A DNA stretch of 64,000 nucleotides from Gallaecimonas kandeliae (GTDB lineage: Bacteria; Pseudomonadota; Gammaproteobacteria; Enterobacterales; Gallaecimonadaceae): NCBI RefSeq assembly GCF_030450055.1, contig NZ_CP118480.1:1267415-1331414 (forward strand). The letters run 5' to 3'. The notes beneath the pieces are model-generated. The model saw nothing but the letters and a program-made list of their open reading frames with translations, searched no databases and was not told the origin of the DNA. Numbering within the stretch: position 1 is the first letter of the stretch; the number at the start of each line of letters is the position of its first letter. This document shows positions 18,648 to 27,871 of the stretch, piece by piece. Position numbers and translations under genes: made by a program.

Positions 18648-19434
18648 GGTTTTTCTCCTGCCAGCCGGGGGCGCGTTTGTCGAAGAAGGCCTTGAGCCCC
18701 TCCTGGCCTTCCGGGCTGACGCGAATGCGGGCGATCTCGTTGGCGGTATGGTGGCGCAGGGCGTCGTCCAGCGGGCTGGCGGCCACGTGGCTCAGCAGCT
18801 GCTTGCAGGCCACCATGGCCAGGGGGCCGTTGGCCAGCAGGGTTTGGATGAAGCCGTCCAGGCAAGCATCCAGCTCCTCGATGGCTACCACCTCGTGCAC
18901 CAGGTCCAGCTCCAGCGCCTTGGCGGCGCCGAAGCGCTCGGCGGTGAGGGCATAGCGGCCTGCCTGGCGGGGGCCCATGGCCCGCACCACGTAGGGGCTG
19001 ATGACGGCCGGGATCAGGCCCAGCTTGACCTCGGACAGGCAGAACTGGGAACCGTTCTCGGCCACGGCGATGTCGCAGCAGGCGATGAGGCCCAGGGCGC
19101 CACCGAAGGCGCTGCCCTGCACCCGGCACAGGGTGGGGTGGGGGAAGCTGTCCAGGCGCATCATCAGCTCGGCCAGGGCCTCGGATTCGGCCAGGTTCTG
19201 GTCGAAGCTCTGGGTGACCTGGCGCTGCATCCACTTGAGGTCGGCGCCGGCGGAGAAATGCTTGCCTTCGGCCTTGAGCACCAGCAGCCGCACCTTGGGG
19301 TCGTCCGCCAGCTCGGAAAGGGCCTGCACCAGCTGGCCGATCAACACCTCGTCGAAGGCGTTGTATTTTTCCGGCCTGTTGAGGCAGAGAGTGGCGACGC
19401 CACGTTCGTCGATTTCAGTCGATAACCAATCCAT
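18640..19434 (-). CDS. liuC: Methylglutaconyl-CoA hydratase
   Basis: 264 aa crotonase-superfamily enzyme hydrating 3-methylglutaconyl-CoA to HMG-CoA. Oxyanion loop FSAGADLKWM (~60-69) and the second Gly loop GSAFGGALGLIACCD (~107-121). The function is taken from its place between liuB and liuD. Good AAGGAGG before the ATG. Confidence 0.93.
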   Translation of the reverse strand: MDWLSTEIDERGVATLCLNRPEKYNAFDEVLIGQLVQALSELADDPKVRLLVLKAEGKHFSAGADLKWMQRQVTQSFDQNLAESEALAELMMRLDSFPHPTLCRVQGSAFGGALGLIACCDIAVAENGSQFCLSEVKLGLIPAVISPYVVRAMGPRQAGRYALTAERFGAAKALELDLVHEVVAIEELDACLDGFIQTLLANGPLAMVACKQLLSHVAASPLDDALRHHTANEIARIRVSPEGQEGLKAFFDKRAPGWQEKNRV

Positions 19435-19443
19435 GCTGCCTCC

Positions 19444-21054
19444 TTACATGCGGAACACGCCGAAGCGGGTATCAATGATGGGTGCGTTGAGGGACGCGGC
19501 CAGGGCCAGGGCCAGTACCTCGCGGCTCTGGGCCGGGTCTATGACGCCGTCGTCCCAGAGGCGGGCCGAGGCGTAGTAGGGGTGTCCCTGCTTCTCGTAC
19601 TGGTCGATGATGGGGGCCTTGAACGCCTTCTCTTCTTCCTCGGTCCAGCTCTGGCCTTGTTTGGCCAGGTTGTCCTTGGTGACGGTGGCCAGTACGCCGG
19701 CGGCCTGCTCGCCGCCCATCACGGAGATGCGGGCATTGGGCCACATCCACATCAGGGTGGGGTCGTAGGCGCGGCCGCACATGCCGTAGTTGCCGGCGCC
19801 GTAGGAGCCGCCGATGACCAGGGTGAACTTGGGCACATTGGCGCAGCTCACCGCCGTCACCATCTTGGCGCCGTGCTTGGCGATGCCCTCGGCCTCGTAT
19901 TTCTGGCCGACCATGAAGCCGGTGATATTCTGCAGGAACACCAAAGGCACCTTGCGCTGGCAGCAGAGCTCGATGAAGTGGGCCCCTTTCTGGGCGCTCT
20001 CGGAAAAGAGGATGCCGTTGTTGGCCACTATGCCCACCGGGTAGCCCTGGATATGGGCGAAGCCGCAGACCAGGGTAGGGCCGTAGAGGGCCTTGAATTC
20101 GTGGAACTCGGAGTCGTCCACCAGCCGGGCTATCACTTCCCGCACCTCGAAGGGTTTCTTGAGGTCGGTGCCGACGATGCCGTAGAGCTCTTCCACCGGG
20201 TAACGGGGCGCCTTGGGCTCGCGCAGGGCCAGCTGCTGGGGCTTTTGCCAGTTGAGGTTGGCCACCGCTTCGCGGGCCAGGGCCAGGGCATGGGCGTCGT
20301 CCTGGGCGTAGTGGTCGGCCACGCCGCTCACCTTGCAGTGCACGTCGGCCCCGCCGAGGTCTTCGGCGCTCACCTCTTCACCTGTGGCGGCTTTGACCAG
20401 CGGCGGGCCGGCCAGGAAGATGGTGCCCTGGTTGCGGACAATGATGGACTCGTCGGCCATGGCCGGCACATAGGCGCCGCCGGCGGTACAGAGGCCCATC
20501 ACCACAGCAATCTGGGGAATGCCCTTGGCGGACATCTGCGCCTGGTTGAAGAAGATGCGGCCGAAGTGATCCCGGTCGGGGAAGACTTCGTCCTGGCGGG
20601 GCAGGAAGGCGCCGCCGGAGTCCACCAGATAGATGCAGGGCAGGTGGCAGCGGGCTGCGATCTCCTGGGCCCGAAGGTGCTTGCGCACCGTCAGGGGGTA
20701 ATAGGTGCCGCCTTTGACGGTGGCGTCGTTGGCCACGATCATGCATTCGACGCCGGAGACCCTGCCTATGCCGGCGACGACACCGGCGCAGGGCACATGG
20801 TCTTCGTAGACGGCGTGGGCGGCCAGTTGGGCGATTTCCAGGAAGGCAGAGCCCGGGTCCAGCAGCAGGTCGATACGCTCACGGGCCAGCAGTTTGCCCC
20901 TGGACTTGTGGCGTTCGCAGGCCTTGGCACCGCCGCCTTGGCTGATGGCGGCTATCTTGTCCTGGAGGTCGGCCACCAGCTCGCGCATGGCGGCATCTTT
21001 GGCCTTGAAGGCTTCGCTGTTGGGATTGATGTTGGATGACAGGAACATCGACAT
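19444..21054 (-). CDS. liuB: 3-methylcrotonyl-CoA carboxylase, carboxyltransferase (beta) subunit
   Basis: 536 aa, full family length. Two crotonase-like halves of the acyl-CoA carboxyltransferase fold: the first with [14 protein letters not shown] and [14 protein letters not shown], the second with [18 protein letters not shown] (~418-435) and [13 protein letters not shown]. Transfers CO2 from LiuD-biotin to 3-methylcrotonyl-CoA. AAAGGAC precedes the ATG. It is separated from liuA by a terminator hairpin, unlike the tight spacing of the following genes. Confidence 0.97.
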   Translation of the reverse strand: MSMFLSSNINPNSEAFKAKDAAMRELVADLQDKIAAISQGGGAKACERHKSRGKLLARERIDLLLDPGSAFLEIAQLAAHAVYEDHVPCAGVVAGIGRVSGVECMIVANDATVKGGTYYPLTVRKHLRAQEIAARCHLPCIYLVDSGGAFLPRQDEVFPDRDHFGRIFFNQAQMSAKGIPQIAVVMGLCTAGGAYVPAMADESIIVRNQGTIFLAGPPLVKAATGEEVSAEDLGGADVHCKVSGVADHYAQDDAHALALAREAVANLNWQKPQQLALREPKAPRYPVEELYGIVGTDLKKPFEVREVIARLVDDSEFHEFKALYGPTLVCGFAHIQGYPVGIVANNGILFSESAQKGAHFIELCCQRKVPLVFLQNITGFMVGQKYEAEGIAKHGAKMVTAVSCANVPKFTLVIGGSYGAGNYGMCGRAYDPTLMWMWPNARISVMGGEQAAGVLATVTKDNLAKQGQSWTEEEEKAFKAPIIDQYEKQGHPYYASARLWDDGVIDPAQSREVLALALAASLNAPIIDTRFGVFRM

Positions 21055-21064
21055 TGTCCTTTGC

Positions 21065-21091
21065 TAAAAAGGGCACCCGGCCGGGTGCCCC
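21065..21091 (-). terminator. Intra-operon terminator between liuA and liuB
   Basis: A perfect 20-nt palindrome, GGGCACCCGG and its complement (21071-21090). On the minus strand TTTTT follows at 21066-21070, 14 nt after the liuA stop. By its form it is a complete Rho-independent terminator inside the operon, so liuRA and liuBCDE levels may differ. Confidence 0.8.
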
Positions 21092-21104
21092 TTCCGACGG
21101 GAGA

Positions 21105-22274
21105 TCAGCGGGACTCGTTGAAGAGTTCGCGGCCGATGAGCATGCGGCGGATCTCGGAGGTTCCGGCACCGATCTCGTAGAGTTTGGCGTCGCGCAGCAG
21201 GCGGCCGGTGGCGTATTCGTTGATGTAGCCGTTACCGCCCAGCAGCTGGATGGCGTCCAGGGCCAGTTGGGTGGCCAGCTCGGCGCTGTAGAGGATGACG
21301 CCGGCGGCGTCCTTGCGGGTGGTCTCGCCACGGTCGCAGGCCTTGGCCACGGTATAGACATAGGCGCGGGCGGCGTTCATGCGGGTGTACATGTCGGCCA
21401 GTTTGCCCTGCACCAGCTGGAAGCTGCCGATGGCCTGGCCGAACTGCTCGCGGTCGTGCACATAGGGCACCACTATGTCCATGCAGGCCTGCATGATGCC
21501 CAGGGGGCCGCCGGACAGCACCACGCGCTCGTAGTCCAGGCCGCTCATCAGCACTTTGACGCCCTGGTTCAGCTCGCCGAGGATGTTTTCCTTGGGCACT
21601 ATGCAGTCTTCGAACACCAGCTCGCAGGTGTTGGAGCCGCGCATGCCCAGCTTGTCCAGTTTCTGGGCCTGGGAGAAGCCCTTGAAGCCGCGCTCTATGA
21701 TGAAGGCGGTGATGCCGTGGGGGCCCTTGTCGAGGTCGGTCTTGGCGTAGACCACATAGGTGTGGGCGTCGGGACCGTTGGTGATCCACATCTTGTTGCC
21801 GTTCAGCACGAAGTGATCGCCGTTGTCGCGGGCAAACAGCTTCATGGACACCACGTCGGAGCCGGCATTGGGTTCGGACATGGCCAGGGCGCCGATGTGC
21901 TCGCCGCTGATGAGCTTGGGCAGGTACTTGCGCTTCTGCTCTTCGTTGCCGTTGCGGTTGATCTGGTTGACGCAGAGGTTGGAATGGGCGCCGTAGGACA
22001 GGCCTACGGAGGCGCTGGCCCGGGAGATCTCCTCCATGGCCACCACGTGCTCCAGGTAACCCATGCCGGCGCCGCCGTACTCTTCCGGCACTGTGACGCC
22101 CAAGAGGCCCATCTCGCCGAATTTCGGCCAGAGCTCGTTGGGAAACTGGTTGTCGTGATCTATCTGCGCGGCGCGAGGGGCTATGACCTCACGGGCAAAG
22201 GCGTTGACGTGGTCACGGATCATGTCCGCGGTATCACCCAAACCGAAATTCAGGCTTTTGAACTGGCTAATCAT
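21105..22274 (-). CDS. liuA: Isovaleryl-CoA dehydrogenase
   Basis: 389 aa FAD acyl-CoA dehydrogenase oxidising isovaleryl-CoA to 3-methylcrotonyl-CoA and reducing EtfAB. The FAD/substrate signature [15 protein letters not shown] (~131-145) and the C-terminal signature ([20 protein letters not shown], ~345-364) are visible. The isovaleryl-CoA function follows from its place in the liu cluster directly behind liuR. The terminator hairpin before liuB follows it. Confidence 0.96.
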   Translation of the reverse strand: MISQFKSLNFGLGDTADMIRDHVNAFAREVIAPRAAQIDHDNQFPNELWPKFGEMGLLGVTVPEEYGGAGMGYLEHVVAMEEISRASASVGLSYGAHSNLCVNQINRNGNEEQKRKYLPKLISGEHIGALAMSEPNAGSDVVSMKLFARDNGDHFVLNGNKMWITNGPDAHTYVVYAKTDLDKGPHGITAFIIERGFKGFSQAQKLDKLGMRGSNTCELVFEDCIVPKENILGELNQGVKVLMSGLDYERVVLSGGPLGIMQACMDIVVPYVHDREQFGQAIGSFQLVQGKLADMYTRMNAARAYVYTVAKACDRGETTRKDAAGVILYSAELATQLALDAIQLLGGNGYINEYATGRLLRDAKLYEIGAGTSEIRRMLIGRELFNESR

Positions 22275-22301
22275 CAGCTTCTCCCCCGAGATGCGTGGTG
22301 G

Positions 22302-22727
22302 TTAGCTGCCGCTGGCCTTTTTCTTATCCTGAATATCAGTCAAGGCGGCGCGACAGCGGGTTTCTGCCGACGTCAGTTCCATGAGCACCACTTTGATGTC
22401 TTCCATCTGCTGCTCCAGGGCCGATTTCTTTTCAAAAATCAGGTCCAGCATGGTGTGCAGCTGGGTGACGGAAGACTTGTCTGCATCGTACAGATCGAAC
22501 AGCTTGCGCACTTCCGCCAGGGTGAAACCCAGGCGTTTGCCACGGAGAGTCAGCTTGAGGCGAACCCTGTCCTGGCGATTGTAGACGCGCGTCTGTCCCT
22601 TACGCTCCGGCGTGATCAGCCCCTGGTCCTCGTAGAAACGGATGGACCTGGTGGTGATGTCGAACTCTTTCGCCAGTTCGCTGATGCTGTAGGTAATGCT
22701 CTTGTTGGACATGGTGTCTTGGCTCAT
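22302..22727 (-). CDS. liuR: MerR-family regulator LiuR
   Basis: 141 aa. N-terminal MerR winged helix-turn-helix (ITYSISELAKEFDITTRSIR, then FYEDQGLITPERKGQTRVYN), followed by the long dimerisation helix (~85-125). No metal-binding cysteines of the CueR/ZntR kind. It heads the liu operon, as LiuR does in Shewanella and Pseudomonas relatives. It is expected to bind the 18-bp palindromes described at 12107, 22754 and 23184. An alternative start lies at 22712 (MSNKSITYSI), closer to the family norm. The effector is presumably a CoA intermediate. Confidence 0.92.
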   Translation of the reverse strand: MSQDTMSNKSITYSISELAKEFDITTRSIRFYEDQGLITPERKGQTRVYNRQDRVRLKLTLRGKRLGFTLAEVRKLFDLYDADKSSVTQLHTMLDLIFEKKSALEQQMEDIKVVLMELTSAETRCRAALTDIQDKKKASGS

Positions 22728-22741
22728 CGTCGATGGTTCTA

Positions 22742-22771
22742 CCTTACTGGAAGTTTACGTAAAGGTAAAGC
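22742..22771 (-). promoter_or_regulatory. liuR: LiuR-type operator within the liuRABCDE promoter
   Basis: Read on the minus strand: CTTTACCT-TT-ACGTAAAC (22754-22771), containing the perfect core TTTACGTAAA. A -35 TTTACC (22765-22770) and -10 TAAGGT (22742-22747) with a 17-nt spacer bracket the core, so the regulator would sit between -35 and -10 as MerR proteins do. It is 15 nt before the liuR start, which gives autoregulation. Confidence 0.75.
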
Positions 22772-23179
22772 TATGGGCGCCCGGGGGGAAATGGCGCGCA
22801 AGCCCCTGTCAAGACTGACTTTCCTGGCTATAAAAGGCAAGCCTTCTTTGCCGGGGATTTCATCGTTTTGCCATGGGGGGGAAGGAAACTGGAAGGGGGC
22901 TGCCTCGGCTCGCCGGCGAGGAATGCCTTTTAGCTGCTTTGAAGGCCTAACGACCCAAACGGGCTGCTATGCTGCCAAGGACCTTTCATATAGAAAATAG
23001 GTATAGGTAAGGAAGGCGACGGGCATTATCCGGGCTCGAGAGGGTCCAAAAGAAGGGAGGATGCCTGGTTTGAGCGGTGCTGTGCCGTTAGCGACCTGAT
23101 TTAGAGAAGAGGAGTGTGCCAGGGGAGGGCTGTCACCAGGCCTGCTGGGGTCATCTTTTCCCAAGAGGTCCGATGCCCT
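22772..23179. other. Intergenic region between the liu and valine operons
   Basis: About 400 nt between two operators, with no convincing gene. A 75-codon open frame on the plus strand (about 22773-23000) has no ribosome site and no recognisable content. A TATAAA-like box occurs near 22835. Apart from that I see nothing in it. Confidence 0.4.
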
Positions 23180-23183
23180 TGAC

Positions 23184-23201
23184 GTTGCCGTAAACGTCAA
23201 C
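23184..23201 (+). promoter_or_regulatory. LiuR-type operator before the thiolase-mmsA operon
   Basis: GTTGCCGT-AA-ACGTCAAC (7 of 8 arm pairs), nested in a larger perfect inverted repeat TTGACGTT (23180-23187) / AACGTCAA (23193-23200). Possible -35 TTGCCG (23185-23190) and -10 TAGTCT (23209-23214) with an 18-nt spacer place it inside the promoter. The start codon is 41 nt downstream. Confidence 0.75.
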
Positions 23202-23242
23202 AGTGCGGTAGTCTGTGCCAAATCGCTTTGAAGGAGTGAGCC

Positions 23243-24415
23243 ATGTCTATCGTTATCCTGGGCGCAGCCCGTACCGCCATGGGCGGATTCCAGGGCGCCC
23301 TGGCCGAAGTATCAGCCCCTGTTCTGGGCGCCAGCGCCATCAAGGCGGCCCTGTCCCGCGCCGGCCTCAAGGCCGAAGATGTCTCCGAGACCCTGATGGG
23401 CTGCGTGCTGCCGGCCGGTCTTGGCCAGGCCCCGGCCCGCCAGGCCAGCCGTCATGCCGGCCTGCCCGATAGCTGTGGCGCCACCACCATCAGCAAAGTC
23501 TGCGGCTCCGGCATGAAAGCCGTGATGCTGGGCCATGATCTGCTCAAGGCCGGCAGCGCCGATGTTATCGTCGCCGGCGGCATGGAGTCCATGACCAATG
23601 CACCTTATCTGCTGCCCAAGGCTCGCGGCGGGCTGCGCATGGGCCATGGCGAGGTCAAGGACCACATGTTCCTGGACGGCCTGGAAGACGCCTACACCGG
23701 TCGCCTGATGGGCTCCTTCGCCCAGGAGACGGCCGACAAGTACGATATCAGCCGTGAAGACATGGACGCTTTCGCCATCGAATCACTGAACCGTGCCAAG
23801 GCCGCCATCGACAGTGGCGCCTTCGCCGGCGAGATCACCCCGGTCAGCATCCAGACCCGCAAGGGCGAGCTATTGGTGGAAGTGGACGAGCAGCCCGGTA
23901 AGGCCATGCCCGAGAAGATCCCGACTCTGCGTCCGGCCTTCGCCAAAGACGGCTCCATCACCGCCGCCAACTCTTCTTCCATCTCCGACGGCGCCGCCGC
24001 CTTGGTGCTGATGCGTGAAGACGATGCCAAGGCCCGCGGCCTGGCGCCCCTGGCCCGCATCGTCGGCCAGGCCCAGCACGCCCAGCACCCCAGCGAATTC
24101 ACCATAGCGCCGGTGGGCGCCATCCAGAAGGTGCTGGACAAGGCCGGCTGGCGCAAGGACGAGGTGGATCTGTTCGAGATCAACGAGGCCTTCGCCATGG
24201 TCACCATGCTGGCCGTGCGCGAACTGGGTCTCGATAGCGCCAAGGTCAACGTCAACGGCGGCGCCTGTGCCCTGGGCCACCCCATCGGTTGTACCGGTGC
24301 CCGCCTGCTGGTGACCCTGGCCTACGCCCTCAAGAACCGTGGCCTCAAGCGCGGTGTTGCTTCCCTTTGTATCGGCGGCGGTGAAGCCACTGCCGTCGCT
24401 ATCGAACTTCTTTAA
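23243..24415 (+). CDS. Acetyl-CoA acetyltransferase (thiolase)
   Basis: 390 aa thiolase II. Nucleophile C87 in VCGSGMKAV, catalytic His in GGACALGHPIGCTG, and C-terminal C376 in CIGGGEATA. First gene of the valine/isoleucine operon, AAGGAG before its ATG, directly behind the LiuR-type operator. It could cleave 2-methylacetoacetyl-CoA from isoleucine or acetoacetyl-CoA from leucine; sequence alone does not decide. Confidence 0.95.
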   Translation: MSIVILGAARTAMGGFQGALAEVSAPVLGASAIKAALSRAGLKAEDVSETLMGCVLPAGLGQAPARQASRHAGLPDSCGATTISKVCGSGMKAVMLGHDLLKAGSADVIVAGGMESMTNAPYLLPKARGGLRMGHGEVKDHMFLDGLEDAYTGRLMGSFAQETADKYDISREDMDAFAIESLNRAKAAIDSGAFAGEITPVSIQTRKGELLVEVDEQPGKAMPEKIPTLRPAFAKDGSITAANSSSISDGAAALVLMREDDAKARGLAPLARIVGQAQHAQHPSEFTIAPVGAIQKVLDKAGWRKDEVDLFEINEAFAMVTMLAVRELGLDSAKVNVNGGACALGHPIGCTGARLLVTLAYALKNRGLKRGVASLCIGGGEATAVAIELL

Positions 24416-24424
24416 GGAACGGCC

Positions 24425-25915
24425 ATGAAAACAGTACCTCTCTTTATCGACGGCGAGTTCGTGCAAAGCCGCACCGAGCAATTCATCGACGTCACCAACC
24501 CTGCCGACAACAGCGTCATCGCCAAGGTGCCTTGCGCCACCCAGGGCGAGATGGAAGCGGCGGTGGAAAGCGCCAAGCAAGCTTTCATGGAATGGAAAGA
24601 GACGCCGGTTTCCCAGCGTGCCCGCATCATGCTGCGCTATCAGCAGCTGCTGAAGGACCATCACGACGAAATAGCCGAGATCCTGGCCGGTGAGACCGGC
24701 AAGACCTTCGAAGACGCCAAGGGTGACGTCTGGCGCGGTATCGAAGTGGTGGAGCACGCCGCCAACATCGCCAGCCTGATGATGGGCGAGACGGTAGAAA
24801 ACGTGGCCCGCGGCATTGACTGCTACAGCCTGACCCAGCCCCTGGGCGTCTGCGCCGGTATCACCCCGTTCAACTTCCCGGCCATGATCCCGCTGTGGAT
24901 GTTCCCCCTGGCCATCGCCTGCGGTAACACCTTCATCCTCAAGCCTTCCGAGCAGGATCCCCTGACCCCGACCCGCTTGGTTGAACTGTTCGTCGAGGCC
25001 GGCGCGCCCAAAGGGGTGCTGCAGGTGCTGCACGGCGGCAAGGAGCAAGTGGACTTCCTGCTGGACAACCCCGCCGTCAAGGCCCTGTCCTTCGTGGGCT
25101 CTGTGCCGGTCGGCCAGTACATCTACAGGCGCGGCACCGAGAACCTCAAGCGGGTCCAGGCCTTTGCCGGCGCCAAGAACCACATGGTGGTGATGCCCGA
25201 CGCCAACAAGCGCCAGGTGATCAACAACATCGTCGGCGCTTCCGTCGGCGCCGCCGGCCAGCGCTGCATGGCCATCTCCGTGGTGGTGCTGGTGGGCGAG
25301 GCCCAGGAATGGGCGGCCGACATCCAGGCCGAACTGGCCAAGGTCCGTCCCGGCCTCTGGAACGATCCTGACGCGGCCTACGGCCCCCTGATCTCGCCCA
25401 AGGCCAAGGAGCGGGTACTGGAACTGATCCAGTCCGGCAAGGACGAAGGCGCTACCTGCCTGCTGGACGGCTCCGGCTTCAGCCTCAAAGGCCATGAGGC
25501 CGGCAACTGGGTCGGCCCGACCCTGTTCGCGGACGTAACCCCGGACATGCGCATCTACAAGGAAGAGATCTTCGGCCCCGTGCTGTGCCTGACCAACGCC
25601 GACTCCCTGGATGACGCCATCGCCCTGGTCAACGCCAGCCCCTTTGGCAACGGCACCTCCATCTTTACCGCTTGTGGCGCCGCGGCCCGTAAGTACCAGC
25701 ACGAAATCGAAGTGGGCCAGGTCGGTATCAACGTACCGATCCCGGTACCGCTGCCGTTCTTTAGCTTCACCGGCTGGAAGGGTTCCTTCTACGGCGACCA
25801 GCATGCCTATGGCAAGCAGGCGGTGCGTTTCTATACCGAAACCAAGACCATCACCGCCCGCTGGTTCAGCGAAGACATTCCCTCCGGCCCCAACATGACC
25901 ATCCATTTGAAGTAA
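24425..25915 (+). CDS. mmsA: Methylmalonate-semialdehyde dehydrogenase (CoA-acylating)
   Basis: 496 aa aldehyde dehydrogenase that converts methylmalonate semialdehyde to propionyl-CoA in valine breakdown. Typical [20 protein letters not shown] (~152-171) and catalytic C281 in [12 protein letters not shown]. The EIFGPVLC C-terminal signature is present. Nine nt behind the thiolase gene. Confidence 0.96.
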   Translation: MKTVPLFIDGEFVQSRTEQFIDVTNPADNSVIAKVPCATQGEMEAAVESAKQAFMEWKETPVSQRARIMLRYQQLLKDHHDEIAEILAGETGKTFEDAKGDVWRGIEVVEHAANIASLMMGETVENVARGIDCYSLTQPLGVCAGITPFNFPAMIPLWMFPLAIACGNTFILKPSEQDPLTPTRLVELFVEAGAPKGVLQVLHGGKEQVDFLLDNPAVKALSFVGSVPVGQYIYRRGTENLKRVQAFAGAKNHMVVMPDANKRQVINNIVGASVGAAGQRCMAISVVVLVGEAQEWAADIQAELAKVRPGLWNDPDAAYGPLISPKAKERVLELIQSGKDEGATCLLDGSGFSLKGHEAGNWVGPTLFADVTPDMRIYKEEIFGPVLCLTNADSLDDAIALVNASPFGNGTSIFTACGAAARKYQHEIEVGQVGINVPIPVPLPFFSFTGWKGSFYGDQHAYGKQAVRFYTETKTITARWFSEDIPSGPNMTIHLK

Positions 25916-25921
25916 GAGGGG

Positions 25922-27085
25922 ATGATTGTGAACTTTCATCTGACCGAAGACCAACTGGCCTTCCAGGAAACCGCCCGCCAGTTCGCCCAGAGCGAACTGG
26001 CTCCCAATGCCGCCCGTTGGGACAAGGAACACCATTTCCCGGTTGAGGTGATCAAGCATGCCGGCGAGTTGGGCTTCCTGAGCCTCTACACCCCTGAGGC
26101 CGCCGGCGGCCTGGGGCTGTCCCGCCTGGACGCCAGCATCGTCTTCGAACAGCTGGCCATGGGCTGTACGCCCACCACGGCCTATATGACCATCCACAAT
26201 ATGGCGACCTGGATGGTGGCGAGCTTCGGTACCCCCGAAGCCGTGGAAGAGTTCTGCCCCGATCTGGTCACCGGTGAGAGGCTCGCCTCCTACTGCCTGA
26301 CCGAGCCGGGCGCCGGCTCCGACGCCGCCAGCCTGACCACCTCTGCCCGCCGTGACGGCGACGACTATGTGCTGAACGGCGCCAAGGTCTTTATCAGCGG
26401 CGCAGGCAGCACCCAGGTACTGGTGGTAATGGCCCGCACCGGCGAAGCCGGTCCTGCCGGTATCAGCGCCTTCGTGGTACCCGCCGACGCCGAGGGCGTG
26501 GGTTACGGCAAGGCCGAAGAGAAGATGGGGTGGAACGCCCAGCCCACCCGCATGGTGACCTTCGAGAACGTCCGCATCCCTGCCCGCTACCGTCTGGGCG
26601 AGGAAGGGGAGGGCTTCAAGTTCGCCATGATGGGTCTGGACGGTGGTCGCATCAACATCGCCACCTGTTCCATCGGCACTGCCCAGCAGGCCCTGGAAAC
26701 CGCAACCCAGTACATGCAGGAGCGCCAGCAGTTCGGCAAGCCCCTGGCCGCTTTCCAGGCGTTGCAGTTCAAGCTGGCTGACATGGCCACCGAGCTGGTG
26801 GCGGCGCGCCAACTGGTGCGCCTGGCGGCCTACAAGCTCGACGTGAAAGATCCCGAGCGCACCGCTTATTGCGCCATGGCCAAGCGTTTCGCCACTGACG
26901 TGGGCTTCAAGGTCTGTAATGAGGCCCTGCAACTCCACGGCGGCTACGGTTATATCCAGGAGTATCCCCTGGAGCGCCATGTGCGTGACGTGCGTGTCCA
27001 CCAGATCCTGGAAGGCACCAACGAGATCATGAGGCTCATCGTCGGCCGCCGCCTGCTGGCGGAGCACGCCAACCCCATTCTGTAA
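25922..27085 (+). CDS. Acyl-CoA dehydrogenase, probably isobutyryl-CoA
   Basis: 387 aa FAD enzyme. Signatures YCLTEPGAGSDAASL (~122-136) and HGGYGYIQEYPLERHVRD (~340-357). In the gene order mmsA - dehydrogenase - hydratase - hydrolase - mmsB it takes the isobutyryl-CoA to methacrylyl-CoA step; it may also act on 2-methylbutyryl-CoA. Electrons go to EtfAB. AGGGG precedes the ATG. Confidence 0.93.
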   Translation: MIVNFHLTEDQLAFQETARQFAQSELAPNAARWDKEHHFPVEVIKHAGELGFLSLYTPEAAGGLGLSRLDASIVFEQLAMGCTPTTAYMTIHNMATWMVASFGTPEAVEEFCPDLVTGERLASYCLTEPGAGSDAASLTTSARRDGDDYVLNGAKVFISGAGSTQVLVVMARTGEAGPAGISAFVVPADAEGVGYGKAEEKMGWNAQPTRMVTFENVRIPARYRLGEEGEGFKFAMMGLDGGRINIATCSIGTAQQALETATQYMQERQQFGKPLAAFQALQFKLADMATELVAARQLVRLAAYKLDVKDPERTAYCAMAKRFATDVGFKVCNEALQLHGGYGYIQEYPLERHVRDVRVHQILEGTNEIMRLIVGRRLLAEHANPIL

Positions 27086-27094
27086 GGAGGCACC

Positions 27095-27871
27095 ATGCAA
27101 GCACCTTTGGATTTGCGCATCGACGGCCACGTGGCCGTGCTGACCATGAACAACATGCCGGCCAACACCTGGACGGCAGAAAGCCTGCGCGGCTTGGCCG
27201 CCACAGTGGAAAAGCTGAACGCCGACAAGAGCGTCTATGCCCTGGTGCTGTGCTCGGCCAGTGAGAAGTTCTTCAGTGCCGGTGCCGATCTCAAGATCTT
27301 TGCCGACGGCGACAAGGACGTGGCCGGTGACATGGCCCACCTCTTCGGTCGTGCCTTCGAAACCCTCTCCGACTTCCGCGGCGTGTCCATCGCCGCCATC
27401 AACGGCTATGCCATGGGTGGTGGCCTGGAAGTGGCCCTGGCCTGTGATCTGCGCATCGCCGAAGAGCAGGCTGTCATGGCCCTGCCGGAAGCCAAGGTCG
27501 GCCTGCTGCCTTGCGCCGGCGGTACCCAGAACCTGACCCACTTGGTGGGCGAGGGCTGGGCCAAGCGCGTCATCCTCTGCGGCGAGCAGCTCAACGCGAC
27601 CAAGGCCTTGGAGATAGGCCTGGTAGAAGAAGTGGTGGCCAAGGGTGAAAGCTTCGACGCCGCCATGAAGCTGGCCCGCCAGGTGGGCAACCAGAGCCCG
27701 CAGGCCGTGGCCCTTTGCAAGAAGCTGGTGCAGAGCTGCCGCCACGCGCCGCTGCACACAGGCCTTGGCAAGGAGCGCGAGTATTTCGTCAAGCTCTTCG
27801 ACGGCCATGACCAGAAGGAAGGGGTTCAGGCTTTCCTGGAAAAACGTCAACCCAAATGGCAGAACCAATGA
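27095..27871 (+). CDS. Enoyl-CoA hydratase (methacrylyl-CoA)
   Basis: 258 aa crotonase. Oxyanion loops FFSAGADLKIF (~64-74) and INGYAMGGGLEVALACD (~101-117), with the general-acid/base Glu region LPEAKVGLLPCAGGTQ (~130-145). Position in the operon assigns hydration of methacrylyl-CoA to 3-hydroxyisobutyryl-CoA. Its stop overlaps the next start (ATGA). Confidence 0.92.
   Translation: MQAPLDLRIDGHVAVLTMNNMPANTWTAESLRGLAATVEKLNADKSVYALVLCSASEKFFSAGADLKIFADGDKDVAGDMAHLFGRAFETLSDFRGVSIAAINGYAMGGGLEVALACDLRIAEEQAVMALPEAKVGLLPCAGGTQNLTHLVGEGWAKRVILCGEQLNATKALEIGLVEEVVAKGESFDAAMKLARQVGNQSPQAVALCKKLVQSCRHAPLHTGLGKEREYFVKLFDGHDQKEGVQAFLEKRQPKWQNQ

Noticed and set aside
16722-18695. A 657-codon open frame on the plus strand opposite liuD
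   Set aside because: Antisense to a complete biotin carboxylase gene; Gly/Leu/His-rich low-complexity product typical of a shadow frame.
23870-27868. A 1,332-codon open frame on the minus strand, opposite the valine operon
   Set aside because: It is the mirror of thiolase, mmsA, acyl-CoA dehydrogenase and hydratase codons in GC-rich DNA; no family-like sequence and no ribosome site.
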